Notes under the pieces: model-generated
Seen by the model: only the letters and a program-made list of their open reading frames with translations
Database searches by the model: none
Told to the model about the DNA's origin: nothing
Part shown: positions 16,592-24,062 of the stretch, one piece after another
Position numbering within the stretch: the first letter of the stretch is position 1
Layout of the letters: each line of letters starts with the position of its first letter
DNA from: Methanoregula sp.
Lineage (GTDB): Archaea > Halobacteriota > Methanomicrobia > Methanomicrobiales > Methanospirillaceae
Direction of reading: 5' to 3'
NCBI GenBank assembly: GCA_023228295.1
Contig: JALOBP010000022.1
Coordinates: 1 to 36,497 of the forward strand
DNA: 36,497 nt
Program-made: the position numbers and the translations under genes

Positions 16592-17092
16592 ATGGGGATT
16601 GTAGAAAAGATCGAAAGTCATCTCCAGTTCGCGCGGCAATACGAGGAGATCGGGAAACACGATCCATTCTGGCATTCAGCAACCGGATTGGTTGAACAGG
16701 CGATCACCGACCTTGACCCCGGCGGGGTGAAAATTTTACGGGAGATTCCGCCTGCTGAGATCTATGCGGATCCGCTCACGGAGAAAGTCTTCTACAACCT
16801 GTTTGAAAACGCTCTCCGGCATAGCAGCCCTCTCACAATGATCCGGGTCTCTGCAACGGAAGAGGATTCCGGGTACCTGGTTCTTGTCTTCGAAGATGAC
16901 GGTATGGGTATTGCATACGGGGAGACGGAGCGGATCTTTTCCCGGTTCTATGGGAAAAATACCGGCCTTGGGCTCACATTCTCCCGGGAGATCCTGTCCG
17001 TAACCGATATCCGCATCCAGGAGTCTGGTGTGCCGGGTGCGGGGGCGCGATTCGAGATCCACGTGCCGCCCCCGTCCTGGCGGTATTCCTGA
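16592..17092 (+). pseudogene. 5'-truncated histidine kinase (ATPase domain remnant)
   Basis: The 166-residue frame holds a complete HATPase domain: N box NLFENALRHS, G1 box DDGMGI and G2 box GLGLTFSREIL. The preceding segment (VEKIESHLQFARQYEEIG) matches the end of the dimerisation region in methanogen PAS kinases. The phospho-acceptor histidine helix and any sensor domain are absent; the frame is open only back to a TGA at 16499-16501. There is no ribosome binding site before the ATG. It is best read as the decayed 3' half of a sensor kinase, though a free-standing ATPase that acts on another kinase cannot be excluded. Confidence 0.65.
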
Positions 17093-17151
17093 TAGCCGGG
17101 GCATAGTGCCAAGAGGACGTACCGTACCAGAAACGACGTTGTTAAAAGAAG

Positions 17152-17226
17152 TAGCGAGGGATGGATTTGAACCATCGATCTTCGGGTTATGAGCCCGACG
17201 GGATATCCTGACTACCCTACCTCGCT
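17152..17226 (-). tRNA. Initiator tRNA-Met (anticodon CAT)
   Basis: Read on the minus strand this folds as a full cloverleaf: acceptor AGCGAGG with CCTCGCT, an anticodon stem with loop CTCATAA, and a T arm with GGTTCAAATCC. The first pair is A1-U72 and the anticodon stem ends in three consecutive G-C pairs (GGG with CCC), both marks of archaeal initiator tRNA. CCA is not encoded. A pyrimidine and T-rich stretch follows the 3' end. A TATATTGTA element about 20 bases upstream may be its promoter. Confidence 0.93.
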
Positions 17227-17340
17227 TCCTATAATCAGGACTACAATATAGTCGGCATCCGCTGATATACTTTACTCCCTTTTCCCTTCCCGGGAATGGA
17301 CTATCATGGTCGCTAGATTAAATTAGCTGCGGCAGAATAA

Positions 17341-17754
17341 ATGAAAACCATGGATGACGAACTTGCCCTTCTCCGTGAGAAGCGCAGGAAGGAGCTTGAG
17401 GAACAGATGAAACACGAGAAGAAGACTGGCAGCGTAGAGAATGTCGATGAAACCCACTTCCAGCAGTTCATCAAAACCCATCAGTTTGTGATTGTGGATT
17501 TCTGGGCAGAATGGTGCGGCCCCTGTCAGCGGATCGCGCCGATCATGGACCAACTGTCTATCGAATTTTCCGGAAAAGTCGCATTCGGCAAATGTAATAC
17601 GGACGACAACCGGAACCTCGCGATGCAGTTCAATATCGATGCGATTCCTGCCATGATGCTTTTCTCGAACGGGCAGCTGGTGGACCGGATCATCGGGGCG
17701 TACCCCAAGGAGGCGATCCGGGAAAAGATTGTCCGGAAATTCGGGCTGGATTAA
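17341..17754 (+). CDS. Thioredoxin with N-terminal helical extension
   Basis: The product is 137 residues. The redox centre is WCGPC near residue 60 within VDFWAEWCGPC, and the conserved cis-proline lies in DAIPAMMLF. The C-terminal 105 residues are a normal thioredoxin. Unusual is a charged N-terminal helix of about 30 residues (LLREKRRKELEEQMKHE) that may form a coiled coil. An alternative start is the ATG at 17350. The exporter gene begins 100 bases downstream. Confidence 0.9.
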   Translation: MKTMDDELALLREKRRKELEEQMKHEKKTGSVENVDETHFQQFIKTHQFVIVDFWAEWCGPCQRIAPIMDQLSIEFSGKVAFGKCNTDDNRNLAMQFNIDAIPAMMLFSNGQLVDRIIGAYPKEAIREKIVRKFGLD

Positions 17755-17854
17755 TCCCCCAATCTTTTTTTTCCTTTTCAGGGTCCCGCGTACGGGAGCG
17801 GAATCTCCGTGCACAGATCAGAATTCCCCGGGGAATGCCGGGCAGGTGAACCGG

Positions 17855-18493
17855 GTGAAACGAAACGAACTTTTCGGGGCCGCAAGAGCTGCCCGTGACC
17901 GCCTCCCCTACCGGGCGATTGCCCTGTTAATCCCGGTTCTTGTCGTGATTGTTCATATCGCTGTGATGGCGTTCACGCTCCCCAGGCAGGATTTTACTGC
18001 CATGCTCGGGCTCATGGTTGCGTACATGCTGCCCCCCGCAGGCAAGGAGACTGTCATTCCCGTTGGCATCGCGCTCGGGATCCCGTGGTGGTACATGGCG
18101 CTCTCCGTGGTGATGATTGACGTTGAGACCGGTCTTTTCATGGCCCTGAATTTCGATGTCGCGTACCGGCTCCCCATCATCGGTTCCCTGCTGTCAGATC
18201 TTACGAAAAAGACACAAGCCTTCCTTGACGATCATGGCTGGCTGGCCGGGCTCTGGTTCTTTGCCATCGTCCTGATGGTGATGGTACCGGTCTTAGGGAG
18301 CGGTGGGATCCGGGGCTCCGTTGCCGGAAAACTGCTCGGCATGAGCACTCTTCTGACGTTCCTCGCAATCTTTGCCGGGGCACTCATTGGTTGTTTCGGG
18401 ATCGCGCTCGGTTCCGAGGTGATCCTTGCCCATCTTTGCAAGACCTGGATCCTTCCTGCGGATATCGCGGGACTGGTGTGCTCTGGGATATGA
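17855..18493 (+). CDS. Putative small multidrug export membrane protein (COG2426-like)
   Basis: The product is 212 residues with about five hydrophobic segments. The region MLPPAGKETVIPVGIALGIP is typical of the small multidrug export family; GSGGIRGSVAG in the middle is another conserved loop. The transport role is known only by family name, not by experiment here. I chose the GTG at 17855 because GGTGA lies five bases upstream; the open frame runs further up but is not protein-like. A 12-base sequence is tandemly duplicated across its stop codon. Confidence 0.75.
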   Translation: MKRNELFGAARAARDRLPYRAIALLIPVLVVIVHIAVMAFTLPRQDFTAMLGLMVAYMLPPAGKETVIPVGIALGIPWWYMALSVVMIDVETGLFMALNFDVAYRLPIIGSLLSDLTKKTQAFLDDHGWLAGLWFFAIVLMVMVPVLGSGGIRGSVAGKLLGMSTLLTFLAIFAGALIGCFGIALGSEVILAHLCKTWILPADIAGLVCSGI

Positions 18494-18508
18494 ACCGGGA
18501 TATGAACC
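18485..18508 (+). repeat. Tandem duplication of GGGATATGAACC across the exporter stop codon
   Basis: Two exact 12-base copies lie head to tail. The first contains the TGA stop (18491-18493); the second lies outside the gene. It looks like a simple slippage duplication. Confidence 0.85.
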
Positions 18509-18689
18509 ATGCGTGGTCTGGTGTTACTGCCCCGGCAACCACGCCGGTTTTTCAGTGCTCCCGGTCTTTTTAACACGTATATTCACGTACGGTACCGGTC
18601 ATTGGGGCAGGTTTACCAGCATGGCCCAAAGACAAAGGTTGATGTATTTGTACCCCCATTTAAAATAGACACGATTCCGGCTATCTTCA

Positions 18690-19110
18690 TAAAACTACCG
18701 GAACTCCCTGCACGGTCCCCCGATGCAGGATGAACGCGGACGATAGCAGAATTGCTATCTTTACAACACGGTCCCGGGAGAAGATACCGGTGCCTGTACA
18801 GGTCAGGATGATCCACGGTCTCGTGGTGATGGCCCGCGTTAAAGGCCCCGGACCATACCTGACGGCCAGCGAGTGCAGAAGACCTGCACTATTCCGTTGT
18901 GGATGATCATCCACCTATGTACCGGGAGTTGCAGATGGAGGGAAACAGAGTGGCAAATCAGGAATGAGCGGTCACTGTTACACCTGCTGTGCAGCTCGCT
19001 CCTCCGATGTCACTGGTGGAATCCGCAGGAACCGGGAATGGGATGTCCGGCACCGCACCCGCGATGGAGTGCTGTCGTTCCCCGCCGGAACACGAAACGG
19101 GGAACCATTA
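18690..19110 (+). ncRNA. Candidate structured RNA or long structured leader before RNase J
   Basis: No believable protein is encoded in 18494-19253. Within it lie six perfect hairpins or palindromes: CCTGCA/TGCAGG (18707/18724), GATAGCA/TGCTATC with a four-base loop (18742-18759), CCACG/CGTGG (18813-18826), AGTGCAG/CTGCACT (18872-18890), the 16-base palindrome at 18899-18914, and GTTCCCCG/CGGGGAAC (19077-19105). A TATA-like TTTAAAATA lies near 18659. I do not recognise RNase P, SRP or box C/D RNA. The strand is assumed from the TATA element and the downstream gene. Confidence 0.35.
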
Positions 19111-19253
19111 AAAAGGGGGTGTCCGGTCTCCATTGCAGGATCCGGTCCCAGACAAGTCCTCCCGTGAGAAACGTACAATACCAGAACAACCGGGCATGCA
19201 ACCCCTGGCAATACCCATCACATAAGGAAAATAAAAAAAGGAGATACAAAATA

Positions 19254-20591
19254 ATGGAAATAGAAATAATTGCCGTAGGCGGATATGACGAGGTCGGGCG
19301 GAACATGACCGCTGTCCGCTGCGGAAAGGAAATTGTCATCTTTGACATGGGGCTCCGCCTCGACCAGCTGATGATCCACGAGGATGCAGAGGTTGACGAG
19401 ATGCATTCCCTTGACCTGATCAAGATCAAGGCAATCCCGGACGACACCATCCTTCAAAATGTTGCGGGATCCGTAAAAGCAATCGTCTGTTCGCACGGGC
19501 ACCTCGACCATATCGGGGCCATCCCGAAACTGGCTCACCGGTACAAGGCGCCCATCATCGCGACCCCCTATGCCACGGAACTGATCCGCCAGCAGATCTC
19601 GGGTGAGAAAAAATTTGGCGTTGGTAACCGTTTGTTCGCTCTCAAAGCAGGGCAGCGGTATACGCTCTCACCGAACCTTGTCCTGGAATTCGTCCGGACG
19701 CAGCACTCGATCATCGATACCGTAACCCCGGTGCTGCACACCCCCCGCGGTGCAATCGTCTATGCCTGCGACTTCAAGTTCGACCGGTCACCGGTCATTG
19801 GAGAACCTCCGGACTTTGCCCGCTTCCGCCAGATCGGCAAGGAAGGGGTGCTGGCCCTGATCGTAGAGAGCACGTACATCCATCGCCCGGGCCGGAGTCC
19901 CAGCGAGCGGATCGCCCGTGATCTAGTTCGGGACGTCATCACCAGTTTTGAGGATGACAAGAATGGCATTGTGGTCTCGACCTTCTCATCCCACATATCG
20001 CGGGTCAAGACCATTGCGGAATGTGCCCACGAGATTGGCCGGAAACCGGTCTTCCTCGGGCGCTCGATGGAGAAGTACTCCGTTACCGCAGAACAGATGA
20101 AATATGTCTCGTTCCCCCCTACGGCAAGTGTCTTTGGAAACCGCAAGACGGTTGACCGTATGATGCGCAGGATGATGAAGGAAGGAAAGGACAAGTTCCT
20201 GCCGATTGTCACCGGTCACCAGGGAGAGCCCGGCTCCATCCTCACCCGCATGGCGCTTGGCGACACACCCCTGAGCATAGGGAAAGGCGACAAGGTGCTC
20301 TTCTCGGCTAATATCATCCCGAACCCGATGAATGTCGGGCAGCGATACCGGATCGAGCAGTTCATCAAAAAGGCGGGAGGCAGGATCTTTGAGGACCTGC
20401 ATGTCAGCGGCCACGCGTACCGGGAGGACCACTTCGAGTTTATCCAGCTGCTCAATCCGCAGCACATCATCCCTGCTCACGGAGATCTGAAGATGGGGGC
20501 CGGTTACGCGGAATTTGCCGGCGATCTCGGCTATACTGCCAATAACGATGTCCACCCGATGAGAAACGGCCAGCGCCTGCTCATAAAATAA
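19254..20591 (+). CDS. rnj: Archaeal ribonuclease J (beta-CASP metallo-beta-lactamase RNase)
   Basis: The product is 445 residues. It has the metal-binding HGHLDH near residue 83, a CDFKFDRSP block, the beta-CASP signature STFSSHISR and the late VSGHAYREDH and PAHGD motifs. Archaeal RNase J is a 5'-3' exonuclease in RNA decay and maturation. The ATG at 19254 has AAGGAGA nine bases upstream; the frame is open 127 codons further back, but that part is not protein-like and holds the hairpins described separately. RNase J genes can be regulated through their own leaders, so the structured region upstream deserves attention. Confidence 0.92.
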   Translation: MEIEIIAVGGYDEVGRNMTAVRCGKEIVIFDMGLRLDQLMIHEDAEVDEMHSLDLIKIKAIPDDTILQNVAGSVKAIVCSHGHLDHIGAIPKLAHRYKAPIIATPYATELIRQQISGEKKFGVGNRLFALKAGQRYTLSPNLVLEFVRTQHSIIDTVTPVLHTPRGAIVYACDFKFDRSPVIGEPPDFARFRQIGKEGVLALIVESTYIHRPGRSPSERIARDLVRDVITSFEDDKNGIVVSTFSSHISRVKTIAECAHEIGRKPVFLGRSMEKYSVTAEQMKYVSFPPTASVFGNRKTVDRMMRRMMKEGKDKFLPIVTGHQGEPGSILTRMALGDTPLSIGKGDKVLFSANIIPNPMNVGQRYRIEQFIKKAGGRIFEDLHVSGHAYREDHFEFIQLLNPQHIIPAHGDLKMGAGYAEFAGDLGYTANNDVHPMRNGQRLLIK

Positions 20592-20613
20592 GCCTCTCCT
20601 TTTTACCCTGTAT

Positions 20614-20630
20614 CCCGGAACCCGGGTTTT
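20614..20630 (+). terminator. Terminator of RNase J
   Basis: CCCGG (20614-20618) pairs with CCGGG (20622-20626) around a three-base loop and is followed at once by TTTT. It lies 23 bases after the rnj stop. Confidence 0.6.
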
Positions 20631-20750
20631 ACCTGTGATATCCAGAACCCTGTCAGCCGGGACCCCCCGGGGAATTCCCCGCCAGTGTAAAAAAAAAGGG
20701 TGAGTTATTGTATATTCTTCGACTTCGGGAAGAATCATCTCCGTTGGGCA

Positions 20751-21791
20751 TTAACTCTCTTTGTTGTTTCGCATCCAGATGTCGACCTGCCGGAACGGTA
20801 TCTCGATCTTCTCTTCCCTGAACCTTTTGAGGATCTGCCTGTTTATCCAGTCCTCGACCTCCCAGGAATAATCATAATTGTTCGTGTAGAGGGTCATCTG
20901 CCCGTTGAGACTGGATTCCCCGAACTCACGGAAATACACGCAGGGTGCGGGATTGGTGATGACCCATGGTGTCTTCTCTGCGGCCTCGCGGGCAATGGCA
21001 AGAAGGATCTCTGTTACCCTATCCATGTCCGTCCCATAGGCAACCGAGAACGGGATCCGGACTTTCAGGGTAATATCGGGCATTGAGTAGTTGATGACCA
21101 CACGTGATGTGATGGTCGAGTTTGGAATCGTTACAATCTGGCAGTCCAGGGTCTTGATACGGGTACTACGGGGGCCGAGAGTCACGACATCCCCGAAAAA
21201 CGTATCGATTTTCACACGATCTCCTATCCTGAACGGCTTGTCAAGGGCAATGACAATCCCGCCAAAAAAATTGCCGATGATATCCTGTGCTGCAAGTGCA
21301 AGTGCAATTCCCGCAATACCAGCCGCTGCAAGCAGTGCGGTGATGTCAATTTGGAAATTACTGAGCAGGAGAAGGAATACGATAAACCAGATTGAGTACC
21401 GTACCACGATCAGGAGGATCGGGATAAGCCGGGTGAGGTCCGTCTCTGTCTTTTCTGAAATCACGGTCCCGTACGTCCGGATGAGATTGGTCAAAAAGAC
21501 TAAAGCAACCCATGCTGCAAGGAGGATGAATATTGCATTTATGACCTGGCCTGTACTGATCCCACCCAAGGTTGCAGGGATAAGGTCATACCGTGTCAGG
21601 GCGATATAGACCGACAGCAGGACGATCCCGATCACAAGGGGGGTCCCGACGGCCATGACGATGATATCATCCAGGTAGAACGCGGTCATCTCCGCCTTCT
21701 TTTTCAGCCACTGGACAATGCCATACGTGATGCCGGCTATGATCAATCCACCAACAATCGTGATTGCTGCGTAAAAAATACCCTCAAACAT
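20751..21791 (-). CDS. MscS-family mechanosensitive ion channel
   Basis: The product is 346 residues with five hydrophobic segments in the first 190. The pore-lining helix is visible as ALLAAAGIAGIALALAAQD, rich in Ala and Gly as in MscS TM3, followed by FFGGIVIALDKPFRIGDRV, the start of the beta domain. It opens under membrane tension to release solutes during osmotic downshock. GGAGGG before the ATG supports the start. It is convergent with rnj. Confidence 0.92.
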   Translation of the reverse strand: MFEGIFYAAITIVGGLIIAGITYGIVQWLKKKAEMTAFYLDDIIVMAVGTPLVIGIVLLSVYIALTRYDLIPATLGGISTGQVINAIFILLAAWVALVFLTNLIRTYGTVISEKTETDLTRLIPILLIVVRYSIWFIVFLLLLSNFQIDITALLAAAGIAGIALALAAQDIIGNFFGGIVIALDKPFRIGDRVKIDTFFGDVVTLGPRSTRIKTLDCQIVTIPNSTITSRVVINYSMPDITLKVRIPFSVAYGTDMDRVTEILLAIAREAAEKTPWVITNPAPCVYFREFGESSLNGQMTLYTNNYDYSWEVEDWINRQILKRFREEKIEIPFRQVDIWMRNNKES

Positions 21792-22055
21792 TCAGGTACC
21801 CTCCGTGCAGGGTTATTTTTTTATAATCCATCCTGCCCCCGTTTTCTTCATAGTTGTTTCCATACTATGGTGGAGCGGTGCGGCAAAACACTTTCCCCAG
21901 AACGGCGTGCAGGATGCACAATTGGTTATCCATGCGAATCCGCTCACCGGAACCGATCACGGGGATACGAAAAAGGGAAGAATAGCCTGATGGAGCGGAT
22001 TTTTTGGGCTCTTTCAGGAATACCGGCTGATAATGCAGGTTTTTTGGTTTAATTA
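21792..22055. other. Gap without a supported gene
   Basis: A 61-codon frame at 21867-22052 is open on the plus strand but shows no family signature, no ribosome binding site and no codon pattern like its neighbours. I see nothing else here. Confidence 0.4.
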
Positions 22056-23180
22056 TTAGAACAACCACATCTTTTTCGGCTCGAAATCCGTCAGTGCCTT
22101 ATCGTAATCATCGAACCACCGTGCCACGGGATTTGCCCTGAAGACCATGAACTTCCCGATGTTGACGGAGTCGGCGGCCTGGTGGTACCGCATAAAGACG
22201 TGTTTGGTTGTCTTCCCGACAACTTCGATTTTTCCCGTTGCATGGGACATGATGAACCGTGCCCGTTTGGCGAGACCGGAGCAGGTCTGCCACGACTTCT
22301 GGATGATCTCGTAGGACTGTTCGACCGGTACCTGGAAGATCTGGTTGCCGGTGGTTGGCCGGCACTGGAAGACATAATACGGCGAGATACCGGCAAAGGA
22401 GACCTTGCGGAAGAGTGCAGTCAGGGTTTCCGGGTTGTTGTTGATGCCGTTTAAGATTGGTGTCTGGTTGACCACAACCACCCCGGCGTGTCTGAGGGCC
22501 TCTGCTGCCTGGATCGAGACCGGTGTTAACTCGCGGGGATGGTTGAAATGCGCCATGAGATAAATGCGCTTCTCCGGGGTGCTGTACCGGGAGAGTGTCG
22601 TTAGCAGATCCGGGTCGTTGATGATCCGGTACGGGTTGTAGGCCAGCATCTTGCTGCCAATCCGGATGATGTTGACATGCGGGATCTCCCGAAGTTCGCG
22701 GAGGATCGCTTCAAGACGGCGGGTCTCAAGGGTGAGCGGATCGCCGCCCGTTAAAAGGACGTTTGTTATCTCCGTATGCTTTCGGATATATTCGATGTTA
22801 TCCGCAACATCTTTGACCGCTTCGCGTTCGCAGGACATAAAGAGCCGTTTCCGGAAACAGAAGCGGCAGATGCCGCCGCAGACGTCGGTCAGAAGCAGGA
22901 GGCCGGTCTGATCATATTTGTGCTGCAGGCCGGGTTGTTTTGTATAATCTTTTTCACACGAAGGATCCGCAGATCCACCGGTAGTTAGCTCACGGGAATC
23001 GGGAATCACGATCTTCCTGATCGGGTCGTGGCGGTCTTTCCAGTCAATGAGAGAGAGATAGTACTCATTGGAGCGGAACGGGAACAGATCCGTTACTGTC
23101 TCCATCATCTCCCTCTCTTTGGGGGCGAGCCCGACAAGGTTGTCAAGCTCGGAAATTGATGTAATGTATTTAGGATTCAC
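22056..23180 (-). CDS. KamA-family radical SAM aminomutase-like protein
   Basis: The product is 374 residues. The radical SAM cluster motif is CGGICRFC, followed by FRKR, as in lysine 2,3-aminomutases; LLTGGDPL is the next conserved block. SHATGKIEV near the end may hold the lysine that binds PLP. The C-terminus is shorter than in AblA and lacks the usual PGGGGK loop, and no ablB acetyltransferase gene is adjacent, so beta-lysine osmolyte synthesis cannot be assumed. I chose the GTG at 23180 because GAGGTGA lies five bases upstream and NPKYITS is the usual family N-terminus; a GTG at 23261 would add 27 residues. Confidence 0.8.
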   Translation of the reverse strand: MNPKYITSISELDNLVGLAPKEREMMETVTDLFPFRSNEYYLSLIDWKDRHDPIRKIVIPDSRELTTGGSADPSCEKDYTKQPGLQHKYDQTGLLLLTDVCGGICRFCFRKRLFMSCEREAVKDVADNIEYIRKHTEITNVLLTGGDPLTLETRRLEAILRELREIPHVNIIRIGSKMLAYNPYRIINDPDLLTTLSRYSTPEKRIYLMAHFNHPRELTPVSIQAAEALRHAGVVVVNQTPILNGINNNPETLTALFRKVSFAGISPYYVFQCRPTTGNQIFQVPVEQSYEIIQKSWQTCSGLAKRARFIMSHATGKIEVVGKTTKHVFMRYHQAADSVNIGKFMVFRANPVARWFDDYDKALTDFEPKKMWLF

Positions 23181-23387
23181 AGGTGTCACCTCAGTTCTGG
23201 GGTCTGGCTCTGCCCGTAAGAGGGCAGGGATCGAGCGGTGCGGAAATTTCCGGATTGTCACGAACAGAAATTGATTGTATCTGAATGCACCACTCAGTAA
23301 ACGTTTCTTATAGGACTCACTCTTTAAACCCTTTGTGTTATTCCCTATTCGTTCCCCGGAAATCTCAAACGGGGGAATTGGTCCGGA

Positions 23388-23924
23388 TTAACAATCTGTA
23401 TCCGCGGGAGTGATTCCAAGAGCTATCCACGACCGGTATTCTGTACAGGTATCCTTCATATCCATCCAGAGCCACGCCATACGGTCAAGGAACCAGAGTT
23501 TCCCGCAATAGACAAGTGCCATGCCAAAGACCGTTGGCCAGAGCTCGAACGCGAAGATTCCCCAGAATACGAAGAGCATCCCGATACCGGAAACGGCTGA
23601 TAGGATGTTCGGGGCGGTCCGGTGGTGTACCGGTACGGGGAATACGTCGCGGTTTACCCAGACCCGCTCGCCGAACACAGCCTTTGATGCCCAGTGGTCG
23701 AGCGATTGCGGTGCCGGGAAGATCCGGGGGTTGTACCATGTCCACAGGATTGCAAGGATGACCGGGGCAAGGGCATACCACCCAAGCCAGAGCCGGCTCC
23801 AGAACGCGATGACGAGAATAGGCAGTACGGTATTGCGCAGCCCCACACTCCATGGGTTGGCGTGGCAGAGCCAGGTCTCGTTGTCCAGTGCAAAGGCCTG
23901 TGCGATCTTACGCTCAAGGGTCAT
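23388..23924 (-). CDS. Small integral membrane protein (DUF6653-like)
   Basis: The product is 178 residues, rich in Trp, with about four hydrophobic segments. HANPWSVGLRNTVLPILVIA and FWSRLWLGW at the front, then PKxFPxP-like NPRIFPAPQSLDHWASK, match my recollection of the DUF6653 family, which has no known function. It lies alone between the KamA-like and P-type ATPase genes, all on the minus strand. The family name should be treated as tentative. Confidence 0.65.
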   Translation of the reverse strand: MTLERKIAQAFALDNETWLCHANPWSVGLRNTVLPILVIAFWSRLWLGWYALAPVILAILWTWYNPRIFPAPQSLDHWASKAVFGERVWVNRDVFPVPVHHRTAPNILSAVSGIGMLFVFWGIFAFELWPTVFGMALVYCGKLWFLDRMAWLWMDMKDTCTEYRSWIALGITPADTDC

Positions 23925-24062
23925 TTACTACCGGTCCGGCTTGTTTGTTTAATATCATCGTGGCTCCCGATACTGGCTCGGGTTTTCCTTTCCGCTTCTC
24001 CTCGATACTTGAGCTGTAACGCTCGATGATAGTACTCACAATGCCCCGTGTATGGTGGCCAA

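Noticed and set aside
18690..19110. RNase P RNA or SRP RNA
   Set aside because: The conserved RNase P core words and the SRP domain IV pattern were not found on either strand, so it is left as an unnamed candidate.
18873..19253. In-frame N-terminal extension of RNase J of 127 codons
   Set aside because: Its composition is not protein-like, it contains strong hairpins, and a good ribosome binding site precedes the ATG at 19254 where RNase J homology begins.
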